From positions 1 to 38,937 of the forward strand of contig JAKOZI010000153.1 in assembly GCA_029780075.1 (NCBI GenBank): DNA of 38,937 nucleotides. Direction: 5' to 3'. Positions 9,083 through 17,145 of this stretch are shown here, in pieces; the first letter of the stretch is position 1, and every line of letters begins with the position of its first letter. Origin of the DNA: Pseudomonadota bacterium (lineage in GTDB: Bacteria > Pseudomonadota > Gammaproteobacteria > Burkholderiales > Rhodocyclaceae). Position numbers and translations under genes: made by a program. The notes below the pieces were generated by a model. It saw nothing but the letters and a program-made list of their open reading frames with translations, was not told where the DNA came from and searched no databases.

Positions 9083-9283
9083 ATGCATCGCAGGGTACTC
9101 GCTGGTGACCGACTGGTAGCGGCTTTCCTGATTGGCTGCGTGCTGTTCAATTATCCGCTGCTTTCCCTGTTCGATCGGCACACGCAGATCTTCGGCATTC
9201 CGCTGGTCTTCGCCTATGTCTTTTTCGCCTGGGCGGCCGTGATCGCGGTGATGGCGTGGGCCGTCGAACGTCGTTTCAAATAG
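9083..9283 (+). CDS. Small two-helix membrane protein preceding the symporter-kinase
   Basis: 66 residues with two hydrophobic helices (about 10-27 and 36-59), a short polar loop with FDRHTQIFGIP between them, and a basic tail (VERRFK). It has a good ribosome site (GGGAGGG) and ends 12 nt before the symporter-kinase. Small two-helix proteins directly upstream of sodium:solute symporters are common (DUF4212 / small-subunit type), and the FGIPL start of helix two fits that pattern. The assignment to a named family is tentative. The likely role is as an accessory or small subunit of the adjacent SSS protein in the inner membrane. Confidence 0.75.
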   Translation: MHRRVLAGDRLVAAFLIGCVLFNYPLLSLFDRHTQIFGIPLVFAYVFFAWAAVIAVMAWAVERRFK

Positions 9284-9295
9284 GCTGCCCTGACG

Positions 9296-12061
9296 ATGCT
9301 TGAAGCGCCAGTCGTCATCGCCGTCTCGCTGGGCTATCTCGGCTTGCTGTTTGCCGTAGCCTGGTGGGGCGACAAGCGCGCCGATCAGGGCAAGTCGATC
9401 ATTGCCAGCCCGACCATCTACGCCCTGTCGATGGCTGTTTACTGCACGACCTGGACCTTCTACGGCAGTGTCGGGCGCGCCGCGGTATCGGGAATCGGTT
9501 TTCTGCCGGTCTACCTGGGCCCAACGCTGGTCATGGCCCTCGGCTGGTTCCTGCTGCTCAAGATGATTCGCATCGTCAAGGCCAATCGCATTACGTCGAT
9601 TGCCGATTTCATCTCCTCGCGTTACGGCAAGAGCCATCTCCTCGGTGGCCTGGTCACCATCATTGCCGTCGTCGGCATCATTCCGTACATCGCCCTGCAA
9701 CTCAAGGCGGTCTCCAGCAGCGTCAGCCTGTTGCTCAGCTACCCGGACATCGTGATGCCGGACCGCAGTGCGACGATGTCGGTGGCCGCCGACATGAGCT
9801 TCTACATCGCCCTGATCCTGGCGGCGTTCACAATTGTCTTCGGCACCCGGCACCTGGATGCCACCGAACGCCATGAAGGCATGGTGGCGGCGATTGCGCT
9901 GGAATCCGGAGTCAAACTGGTGGCCTTCCTGGCCGTCGGCGGGTTCGTGACCTACGGCCTTTACGATGGGTTCGGCGACATCTTCGAGCACATCACCACC
10001 AACCCCGAGCTGCGCCATCTGGCGAGCGCGATTCCGTCGGGCGCCGGTTATACCGGCTGGTTTTCGCTGATCGTACTTTCCGGCATGGCGGTTCTCTTCC
10101 TGCCGCGCCAGTTCCAGGTCGCGGTGGTCGAAAATGTCAACGAGGCGCACCTGAAGCGTGCCGCCTGGCTGTTTCCACTGTATTTGCTGCTGATCAATAT
10201 TTTCGTGCTGCCGATCGCGCTTGGCGGGCTGCTGCATTTTGCCGGGCAGGGGGTCGACGCCGATACCTTCGTCCTGACCCTGCCGATGTCGCAGCGCCAG
10301 GAGGGACTGGCGCTGTTGGTGTTCATCGGGGGCCTGTCGGCGGCGACCGGCATGGTGATCGTCGAAACCATTGCCCTGTCTACGATGGTCTGCAACGATC
10401 TGGTGATGCCTTTGCTGCTGCGCCACAAGCGCTTGGCGATCGAGGAAGCGAAGGATCTCTCCGGCGTGTTGCTCAGTATCCGGCGCGGAGCGATCGTCCT
10501 GATCCTGCTGCTGGGCTACCTCTACTTCAGGCTCGCCGGCGAAGCGTACGCCCTGGTGGCCATCGGGTTGATCAGTTTCGCGGCGGTGGCCCAGTTTGCC
10601 CCGGCGATGATCGGCGGCATGTACTGGCGCGGCGGAACGCGCGGCGGTGCCCTGGCCGGCCTGGCGGCAGGTTTCCTGGTCTGGGCCTATACCTTGCTGC
10701 TGCCGTCGTTTGCCAAGTCGGGCTGGCTCCCGGACGAGTTCCTGACGCTGGGTCTGTTCGGAGTCGAACTCTTGCGGCCCCAGCAATTGTTCGGTCTCGG
10801 CGGCTTCGACGAAATATCCCACTGCCTGTTCTGGAGTTTCTTCGCCAATATCGGCGCGTATGTCGGGGTCTCGCTGCTGCGGCCGCCAATGGTCGCCGAG
10901 GCGACACAGGCGACGGTTTTCGTAGACGCGCTGAAGAATAACGGTCCGGTAGGGGCCGCCTTGTGGCGCGGACGAGCGAAAGTGAGCGACCTGCAGCAAC
11001 TGGTCGGGCGCTTCCTCGGCCCGACACGGGCACAAACGCTGTTCGTCGCCTATGCACGCCGGCGAGGTCATGCAGATGGCGTGATGCTCGAAGCCGACGC
11101 GCAGTTGGTGCAGTTCGCCGAATCGCTGCTGGCGGGCGCCATCGGCAGTGCGTCGGCGCGGGTCATGGTGGCCTCGGTGGCCAAGGAGGAGCCGCTGAGT
11201 ATCGAAGAGGTCATGCATATTCTCGACGAAGCATCGCAGTTGCGCACCTACAGCCGCGAACTGGAGCGCAAATCGCGCGAGCTGACGGCGGCCACGCTGG
11301 AGTTGCAGGAAGCCAACGAGCGCCTGCAGGAACTCGATCGCGTCAAGGACGACATCATGTCCTCGGTGACACACGAATTGCGTACGCCGTTGACATCGAT
11401 TCGCGCCTTCTCGGAATTGCTGCGCGACGACCCCAGGATGCACCTCGCGGATCGCGAACGTTTTCTCGGGCTGATCGTCAGCGAGGCCGAGCGGCTGACG
11501 CGATTGATCAATCAGACACTCGATCTGGCGAAGATCGAATCGGGACGCGCCGACTGGAATGGCTGTGAACTCGACCTCAAGGAGGTCATCGAGCAGTCGA
11601 TTGCCGCGACCAGTCAACTGTTTCGTGAGAAAGGAGCGGACGTGGAACTCGATCTGCCCGATAATCCGCCGTTGATTCTCGCAGATCGCGATCGACTGAT
11701 TCAGGTCATGTTGAATCTGCTTTCGAACGCGGTAAAGTTCCTGGCGCCAGGTAGCGGACGTGTTCGTGTCGTGCTGCAGCAGCTGGCGGATGGACTCGAA
11801 GTCAGTGTGGCCGACAATGGGCCCGGCATTCGTGCGGAAGATCAGCAACTGATTTTCGAGAAGTTTCGCCAGGTCGGCGATACGATGACCGCCAAGCCTG
11901 CGGGTACCGGTCTCGGGCTGCCGATCAGCCGGCGTATCGTCGAACACTTTGGTGGCAAGCTGTGGGTGGAAAGTGTTCCGGGGGAGGGGGCGACCTTCCG
12001 CTTCACCTTGCCATTCGCGACGGTACGGGAGGAGGCAGTCGCCGTGGCCGTGGGCGCGTAG
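9296..12061 (+). CDS. Sodium/solute symporter-histidine kinase fusion (CbrA/CrbS type)
   Basis: 921-residue inner-membrane sensor. Residues about 1-515 form a multi-helix sodium:solute symporter domain (YCTTWTFYGSVG and ITSIADFISSRYGKS are typical of the subgroup). A STAC-like linker follows, about 560-655, with FAESLLAGAIGSASARVMVASV and EEVMHILDEASQ. A short coiled coil leads to a HisKA domain whose phospho-acceptor is His693 in SVTHELRTPL. The ATPase domain has an N box (NLLSNAVKF, about 805-813), G1 (DNGPGI, about 840) and G2 (GTGLGLPIS, about 870). No PAS domain is obvious. CbrA senses histidine/C:N status and CrbS controls the acetate switch, so a transported small carboxylate or amino acid is the likely signal; the ligand cannot be read from sequence. 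The kinase appears intact, with a receiver protein next downstream. Confidence 0.93.
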   Translation: MLEAPVVIAVSLGYLGLLFAVAWWGDKRADQGKSIIASPTIYALSMAVYCTTWTFYGSVGRAAVSGIGFLPVYLGPTLVMALGWFLLLKMIRIVKANRITSIADFISSRYGKSHLLGGLVTIIAVVGIIPYIALQLKAVSSSVSLLLSYPDIVMPDRSATMSVAADMSFYIALILAAFTIVFGTRHLDATERHEGMVAAIALESGVKLVAFLAVGGFVTYGLYDGFGDIFEHITTNPELRHLASAIPSGAGYTGWFSLIVLSGMAVLFLPRQFQVAVVENVNEAHLKRAAWLFPLYLLLINIFVLPIALGGLLHFAGQGVDADTFVLTLPMSQRQEGLALLVFIGGLSAATGMVIVETIALSTMVCNDLVMPLLLRHKRLAIEEAKDLSGVLLSIRRGAIVLILLLGYLYFRLAGEAYALVAIGLISFAAVAQFAPAMIGGMYWRGGTRGGALAGLAAGFLVWAYTLLLPSFAKSGWLPDEFLTLGLFGVELLRPQQLFGLGGFDEISHCLFWSFFANIGAYVGVSLLRPPMVAEATQATVFVDALKNNGPVGAALWRGRAKVSDLQQLVGRFLGPTRAQTLFVAYARRRGHADGVMLEADAQLVQFAESLLAGAIGSASARVMVASVAKEEPLSIEEVMHILDEASQLRTYSRELERKSRELTAATLELQEANERLQELDRVKDDIMSSVTHELRTPLTSIRAFSELLRDDPRMHLADRERFLGLIVSEAERLTRLINQTLDLAKIESGRADWNGCELDLKEVIEQSIAATSQLFREKGADVELDLPDNPPLILADRDRLIQVMLNLLSNAVKFLAPGSGRVRVVLQQLADGLEVSVADNGPGIRAEDQQLIFEKFRQVGDTMTAKPAGTGLGLPISRRIVEHFGGKLWVESVPGEGATFRFTLPFATVREEAVAVAVGA

Positions 12062-12192
12062 CTGCATTGCCGGGGAAACAGAGTCAGTGACTCGCCCGGT
12101 TTCCGGGGCGGGAGAGGAGTCACGACGCGCATGCTCCGTGGACTGCAGGAGTTGCGACTGTTGGGCGTAGTTCATTCACGATCGGAGTGTTG

Positions 12193-12561
12193 ATGAGCAA
12201 AAAAATACTGATTGCCGACGACGAGCAGAATATTGTCATCTCGATCGAATTTCTTCTGCGTCGCGAGGGCTTTGCGGTGCTGGTCGCCGGAGACGGTGAA
12301 GAGGCACTGGCGAAGGTGCGTGCCGAACGACCGGATCTCGTTCTCCTCGACGTCATGATGCCGAGGATGAACGGTTTCGACGTTTGTCAGGCCTTGCGTG
12401 CCGATCCCGACTTGAGTGGCACGCGCATCCTGATGCTGACGGCCAAGGGGCGCGACACGGAAGTGAGCAAGGGGCTCGGGCTGGGCGCCGATGGCTACAT
12501 GACCAAGCCTTTCTCGACCAAGGAACTGCTCGCCGAGGTGCGCAAGCTCCTCGGAATGTAG
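12193..12561 (+). CDS. Single-domain response regulator (receiver only)
   Basis: 122 residues forming one complete CheY-like receiver: acidic pair Asp9/Asp10, phospho-acceptor Asp53 in LLDVMMP, Thr83 and Lys105 (TKPF). Nothing follows the receiver fold, so there is no DNA-binding or enzymatic output. I start at the ATG at 12193, with CGGAG 5 nt upstream; in-frame GTG and TTG codons at 12187 and 12190 would add two residues. It sits 131 nt after the symporter-kinase and 3 nt before the kinase-like exonuclease gene, so it is the natural phosphotransfer partner of the kinase. CrbR and CbrB, which serve related kinases elsewhere, carry output domains; this one does not. The output is presumably by protein contact. 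Confidence 0.93.
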   Translation: MSKKILIADDEQNIVISIEFLLRREGFAVLVAGDGEEALAKVRAERPDLVLLDVMMPRMNGFDVCQALRADPDLSGTRILMLTAKGRDTEVSKGLGLGADGYMTKPFSTKELLAEVRKLLGM

Positions 12562-12564
12562 CCG

Positions 12565-14766
12565 ATGAAACCCAACCGACGGCTATTGCTTGCCGTTGCC
12601 GCTGCCTGCCTGTTCGTGCTGGCGGTGGTGGTCGCGACAGCGGCCCTGATGCTGGCCAGTGAAGCCGACGCCAGCGGCGGCGGCAGGACTTCCGAAGAGC
12701 GAATCGTCGCTCTCGTCGTGCTGGCCCTGGCGGCGTGTGCCGTGAGTTGCTGGGTGATCTACAGCCTGTACGGGCTCTACGTCAGCGCTCCTTTGCGGAT
12801 GGCGGAAGAGCTGGCGGCCACGGCTGCGCATCGTGGTCTCCGGTTGCTGGGCGAGTATGGCGCAGAGGAACTGCGAGTCCTGGTTCAGGCCGCCAATCAA
12901 GTGCTGGCGGTGCGCGACGCACTGGAAGTGGATGTCGCCGAGCGCATACGCCAGGCGCGTGCTTCCCTCGAGGAAGAGCGCAGCCGCCTGGCGGCGTTGA
13001 TGGCTGACCTCAGCCAGAGTGTCGTGGTCTGCAACCTCGATGGCCGGGTACTCCTTTATAACCAGCGGGCCAGGCAGGAGCTTTCGAGCGGTACGGATGG
13101 CGGGAATGCCGAATTGCTCGGTCTGGGACGTTCGATTTACACGGTGTTTGACCGGGCACTGATCGAGCATGCGCTCGAACGTCTGCAGCAGGCCAGTCGC
13201 GAGGGGGCGGAGGCGGCGGATAGCCGGAGACTGCTCGGATCGGCGCAGTTCGTTACGGCGACGCGCGCGGGTCGCCTGTTGCGCGCGCACATGTCGCCGG
13301 TGCTTGGCGGCGAGGGTCCGCACCACGCCCGCGTGGGCGCTGTTTCGATCACCGGATTCGTGCTCGTGCTCGAAGACGTCACCAGTACCAACGAGCGGCA
13401 CGCGCGCCGCGATGCGCTGATTCAGTCGCTGATCGAAGGCGGTCGCGGGCCCCTGGGCAGCATCCGTGCCGCAGGCGAAATGCTCTCCGATTTTTCCGAC
13501 ATGCCTGGCCAGCAACGCGACCGGTTTCTGGGCGTCATCCGTGACGAGGCGCGGGCATTGTCGGCACAGTTCGAGAACGCGGCAGCGGCCTTCTCGAACG
13601 ATCTGCGCGAGCGCTGGTTGCTGGAAGAGATCCTGGGTGCAGAACTCGTCGCGGTCGCCGCCCGGCGCATCGGCGAGCGGCGTGCCAGTGAGCGTCGCGT
13701 ACTGGCGGTGAAGAGCGAGAATATCGATGAAGACCTGTGGCTGCGGGTGGACAGCTTCGGACTTCTGCAAGCCTTGCGCTATCTGGCCCTGCGCCTGCAG
13801 GACGAGTACGAGGTGCGCGAGGTGCGTCTGTCGCTGACGCGCAGCGGGTCATTGGCGCAGCTTGATCTGTCCTGGCTGGGCACGTTCATGAACAACGAAA
13901 CGGCGATGAGCTGGTTGCAGGATCCGATGACCAGCGGTGGCGAAATATCCCCGCTGAGCGTCGTCGATGTGATAGAGCGCTGTAACGGCGACATCTGGTT
14001 TCAGCGCGAGCGGGTGTCGCATCGCGCTTTCTTTCGGACGATGTTGCCGGCCGCCGAGGCGCCGAAGGATCTGCCGCATGCGATCATGGCGGCACCGGAG
14101 GGCGAACGTCCCGAGTTCTATGATTTCGATATCTTCCTGTGGTCGGCCGCGAGCCACGAACTCGACGACCGGCCTCTCGTGGAACTGTCCTACACCGTAT
14201 TCGATACCGAAACGACCGGCCTGTTGCCGTCCGAAGGCGACGAAATCATCCAGATCGGCGCGACACGCATCGTCAATCGTCGACTGCTGCGCCACGAGTG
14301 TCTCGATCAACTCGTAGACCCGCGCCGTCCACTTTCGCCGCAGTCAATCGCCATACACGGCATCACCCCGGATCTGCTGGTCGGGCAGCCGCCGATCGAG
14401 ATTGTCCTGCCGAAGTTCCATGCCTTTTGCGCTGACACGGTTCTGGTTGGGCACAACGCCGCTTTCGACATGCGGTTCCTGCAATTGAAGGAAGAACAGA
14501 CCGGGGTGCGTTTCGAGCAACCGGTGCTCGACACCTTCCTGCTTTCGGCCGTAATCCATCCCAACCAGACCAGCCATCGCCTGGAAGCGATCGCCGAACG
14601 CCTCGGGGTGTCGGTTTTCGGGCGCCACACGGCACTTGGCGATGCGATGGTGACTGGCGAAGTTTTCCTGAAGATGCTGCCCCTGCTCGCGGAGATGGGC
14701 ATCACGACCCTGCGGCAGGCACGCGAAGCCAGTCAGAGAACTTTCCATGCCCGACTCAAATACTGA
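12565..14766 (+). CDS. Membrane-anchored degenerate histidine kinase fused to a DEDDh 3'-5' exonuclease
   Basis: 733 residues. Two transmembrane helices (about 7-31 and 46-69) flank a short loop. A HAMP-like linker and a coiled stretch follow, then a PAS-like domain from about 145 (LSQSVVVCNLDGRVLLYNQRA). A kinase-like core occupies about 280-490. The expected H-box reads EGGRGPLGSIRAAGEML, with no histidine, and no convincing N or G boxes remain, so it should not be an active kinase. The C-terminal third is an epsilon/DnaQ-type exonuclease with all motifs: Asp547 and Glu549 (FDTETTG), Asp635 (HNAAFDMRFL), His688 and Asp693 (HTALGDAM). It lies 3 nt after the receiver gene and overlaps the next gene by 20 nt. 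DnaQ-like genes near symporter-kinase loci are known. The substrate is unknown. Confidence 0.9.
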   Translation: MKPNRRLLLAVAAACLFVLAVVVATAALMLASEADASGGGRTSEERIVALVVLALAACAVSCWVIYSLYGLYVSAPLRMAEELAATAAHRGLRLLGEYGAEELRVLVQAANQVLAVRDALEVDVAERIRQARASLEEERSRLAALMADLSQSVVVCNLDGRVLLYNQRARQELSSGTDGGNAELLGLGRSIYTVFDRALIEHALERLQQASREGAEAADSRRLLGSAQFVTATRAGRLLRAHMSPVLGGEGPHHARVGAVSITGFVLVLEDVTSTNERHARRDALIQSLIEGGRGPLGSIRAAGEMLSDFSDMPGQQRDRFLGVIRDEARALSAQFENAAAAFSNDLRERWLLEEILGAELVAVAARRIGERRASERRVLAVKSENIDEDLWLRVDSFGLLQALRYLALRLQDEYEVREVRLSLTRSGSLAQLDLSWLGTFMNNETAMSWLQDPMTSGGEISPLSVVDVIERCNGDIWFQRERVSHRAFFRTMLPAAEAPKDLPHAIMAAPEGERPEFYDFDIFLWSAASHELDDRPLVELSYTVFDTETTGLLPSEGDEIIQIGATRIVNRRLLRHECLDQLVDPRRPLSPQSIAIHGITPDLLVGQPPIEIVLPKFHAFCADTVLVGHNAAFDMRFLQLKEEQTGVRFEQPVLDTFLLSAVIHPNQTSHRLEAIAERLGVSVFGRHTALGDAMVTGEVFLKMLPLLAEMGITTLRQAREASQRTFHARLKY

Positions 14767-16210
14767 ATCGGCAATACGGGCGGCATCGTTCTCGCCGTAT
14801 GTCGCGCTGCGCAGTCTGGTGCGCGGGCGAGCGCTCACGGTTGGTCCAGCGGTCAGCGTGCGCGAGGCGCTGCTGCTGCTCGACCGCATGCGGGCTGACT
14901 CCGTGGTCGTGCTCGACGAGAACACCCGGGTGCCGCTGGGCATCATGACCCTGCCGGATGTGGTGCGCCGCATTGCGATCGAGGGCGGCGACCTGCAGGC
15001 ACCGATCGCCGCGGTGATGACCAGTGGCCTGATTACCTTGCCCGCTGACGGCACCGTTCATCAGGCCAGCGTGGTAATGGTCAGGCGCGGCGTGCGTCAT
15101 CTGGTCCTCACTGAAGCCGACGGCAGTTACTTCGATCTCGTCTCGCAGAACGATCTCTATACGCTGCCGGGTGCGCAGAGCACAGACCTGGTGCAGGCGA
15201 TCCTGGCGGCACGCGATCTGCGTACGCTGGTTGGTCTGGCGAGCGAAGTTCGTCGCTTTGTGGTCCGCTTGGTCGCCGAGCGAGTGAATGCCGAAGCGCT
15301 CTGCCATCGCCTTTCGTCGCTCAACGATTTGCTGACGCTGCAGGTCATCGAAATGGTTGCCGGCCAGTTCGATCTCCCTTACGTACCCTGGTGCTGGCTG
15401 GTGTTTGGCTCGGAAGGCAGGCTTGAGCAGACGCTGGCCACCGACCAGGACAACGGGCTGATCTTTGCTGCTGAATCGGATGCACAGGCGAGCAGCCTGC
15501 GCACGGCGTTCCTGCCCTTTGCCCGGGCGGTCAATGAGGCACTCGATGCTTGTGGTTTCCCGCTGTGCAAAGGCAACATCATGGCCAGCAATCCGCAGTG
15601 GTGTCTATCCACCAGTGAGTGGCGGAGTGCCTTTTCCGGCTGGCTGGAGTCACCACAACCCGAGGCGCTCCTCAATTCGAGCATCTTCTTCGACTTTCGC
15701 GCGCTTTATGGACAGGAGTCGCTGGTCAATGAATTGCGTGCCTGGTTGCTGGCCAGAGCGTCGTCGTACCCGATCTTCCTGCGCGCGATGGTCGAGAACA
15801 CGCTCAACTGGGAGTCGCCGCTCAACTGGTGGAATGGCTTCCGCTATGATCGGGACAAGGCTTTTCCGCATACCATCGATCTCAAGAAGCACGGCTCGCG
15901 ACCCTTCGTAGACGCTGCACGCATCCATGCCCTGGCAAGCCGGATACCGGATACCAATACGGTCGAGCGGCTACGCGTCAGCGGCGAGAAGATGGGGATG
16001 GCAGCGGAGGAGTTGGCGGCGCTGGTCGACGCCTTTCATCACATTCAGCGTCTCCGGCTCGAGCACCAGATGTGCGGCGGCGCCGGATCCGACTGTAACC
16101 GAATTGATCCCGACGATCTGCACGAACTGGACCGCCTGATCCTGAAGGAATCGTTAAAGCAGGTCCAGAATTTGCAGCGGCGCCTGGCGCGTGCGCATGC
16201 GCCGGTTTAG
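14747..16210 (+). CDS. CBS-pair and DUF294 nucleotidyltransferase-like protein
   Basis: 487 residues, cytosolic. Residues about 25-140 form a tandem CBS pair (VSVREALLLLDRMRADSVVVLDE; later VHQASVVMVRRGVRHLVLTE), the usual adenine-nucleotide sensor. The DUF294 domain carries a GlnD-like nucleotidyltransferase motif: Gly221/Ser222 in FGSEGRLEQ and Asp233/Asp235 in TDQDN. These metal-binding residues are intact. The C-terminal part is the DUF294-associated helical domain, with ESPLNWWNGFRYD. The gene overlaps the exonuclease gene by 20 nt, so it is translationally coupled and last in the cassette. DUF294 proteins are found beside symporter and DnaQ-like genes in Vibrio and Shewanella. The target is unknown, though a regulatory nucleotidyl transfer is plausible. 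Confidence 0.9.
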   Translation: MPDSNTESAIRAASFSPYVALRSLVRGRALTVGPAVSVREALLLLDRMRADSVVVLDENTRVPLGIMTLPDVVRRIAIEGGDLQAPIAAVMTSGLITLPADGTVHQASVVMVRRGVRHLVLTEADGSYFDLVSQNDLYTLPGAQSTDLVQAILAARDLRTLVGLASEVRRFVVRLVAERVNAEALCHRLSSLNDLLTLQVIEMVAGQFDLPYVPWCWLVFGSEGRLEQTLATDQDNGLIFAAESDAQASSLRTAFLPFARAVNEALDACGFPLCKGNIMASNPQWCLSTSEWRSAFSGWLESPQPEALLNSSIFFDFRALYGQESLVNELRAWLLARASSYPIFLRAMVENTLNWESPLNWWNGFRYDRDKAFPHTIDLKKHGSRPFVDAARIHALASRIPDTNTVERLRVSGEKMGMAAEELAALVDAFHHIQRLRLEHQMCGGAGSDCNRIDPDDLHELDRLILKESLKQVQNLQRRLARAHAPV

Positions 16211-16265
16211 ACGGCGTTTCCGGCAGTTGCAGTAGCCCCATGCGCAGGGACTTGTTGCCGGGTCT

Positions 16266-16691
16266 TCAGGATGCTGCGCGCGCGCGAAAGCTTTCGGGTA
16301 CGGCAGCCACCTTGCGTACGCCGTAATCGTAGAAAACAATGCCGGTCTTGCCGCGTGCGACCTCGCGTTGACTCGATTTCTCACGCATGCACCATAGCAG
16401 GTCGCAGCCCTTGCTGCCGAAATCCCGGGCCGTCATCTGTACGACCATCACCTCGCCGTGAAACGCTTCCGACTTGTACTGCAGCGCCGCGTCCGCAATG
16501 ACGATGCCCAGTCCTTCGACATCCAGTTCGGTATACCCGAGCGACTGGAAGAATCGCGCCCGGGTCTCGGAAACCACGGCCAACAGCGCTGCGTTGTCGA
16601 GGTGACCGGCGTAATTCATGTGGCTCAGATAGAGCGTGATTTCGGTGGAAAAGGCAAAGTTCTCGGGCAGGTCGATCTGGATTCTGGGCAT
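16266..16691 (-). CDS. Acyl-CoA thioesterase, hot-dog fold (4HBT/YbgC-like)
   Basis: 141 residues matching a single 4HBT hot-dog domain. The N-terminal motif is YLSHMNYAGHLDNAALLAVVSETRARFFQSLGY; many relatives have Asp where this protein has Asn in HMNYAGH. Strands with GIVIADAALQYKSEAFHGE and the C-terminal GKTGIVFYD also fit. It probably hydrolyses an acyl-CoA in the cytosol, substrate unknown. It is convergent with the DUF294 gene (55 nt apart) and probably monocistronic. The start ATG at 16691 gives the family's usual length. The absence of Asp at the usual active-site position is worth noting, but related thioesterases without it are annotated. Confidence 0.85.
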   Translation of the reverse strand: MPRIQIDLPENFAFSTEITLYLSHMNYAGHLDNAALLAVVSETRARFFQSLGYTELDVEGLGIVIADAALQYKSEAFHGEVMVVQMTARDFGSKGCDLLWCMREKSSQREVARGKTGIVFYDYGVRKVAAVPESFRARAAS

Positions 16692-16850
16692 GGTCTGGCC
16701 TGTATCGGAGGATTGCAGAGGAAATGTTGCTCGCGCCTGGGATTCCAGGAGGCAGAACCTGCGACGCTGCTCGATTGTCCTCTGTTTTGATGCAAGCGGG
16801 GGTGGGTCGATCTCTTGTGGGGCAGCCCTGGACGACTCGGTTCGGCGTTT

Positions 16851-17030
16851 TCAGTGGTTCGCGGTGGGCGACATCAGCAGAGCATGCAGGAACCTGTCGG
16901 TCCACTTTGCCAGCCAGGCCAGCGTCTTGCGGAGGCTGACGGCAGTGACTTCGCCTGCGGCGATGCTGCGCTGGTAACGTGCGCGCTCAACGATCATCAT
17001 GATTTCTTCGCGTTTGAGGTCGGTATTCAT
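16851..17030 (-). CDS. Small hypothetical protein, 59 residues
   Basis: A 60-codon frame with ATG at 17030 and TGA at 16853-16851, preceded by a good ribosome site (AAGGAAGAAGCAA before ATG). The product starts MNTDLKREEIMMIVERARYQ, is basic and helical, and contains LRKTLAWLAKWTDRFLHALL, an amphipathic stretch that could touch membrane or a partner. The family was not recognised. The fitting ribosome site and the lack of any larger competing gene in the 454-nt gap between the thioesterase and the LysR gene support it. Its start lies 115 nt from the LysR start, so the two genes diverge from a shared promoter region. Confidence 0.6.
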   Translation of the reverse strand: MNTDLKREEIMMIVERARYQRSIAAGEVTAVSLRKTLAWLAKWTDRFLHALLMSPTANH

Positions 17031-17127
17031 TTGCTTCTTCCTTGGGTTGTTCTCGGTTCCCGAGAGTGCATCGTCACTGTATTTCCTGGGAGACGTGCGG
17101 GCAAATGATCAATTGTCAGCCGATGCG

Positions 17128-17140
17128 TGAGAATATCTCA
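17128..17140. promoter_or_regulatory. Palindrome just upstream of the LysR-type gene
   Basis: TGAGAATATCTCA is a 5-3-5 palindrome ending 5 nt before the ATG of the LysR-type regulator. LysR proteins commonly bind such dyads (T-N11-A class) in their own divergent promoter regions, so an autoregulatory operator is possible. No ribosome-binding site is obvious between it and the start. Confidence 0.35.
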
Positions 17141-17145
17141 TCCAT

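Noticed and set aside
8951..12175. A 1074-codon minus-strand open frame
   Set aside because: It is antisense to the symporter-histidine kinase, whose motifs are unmistakable; the composition (Gln/Arg/His-rich) is that of a shadow.
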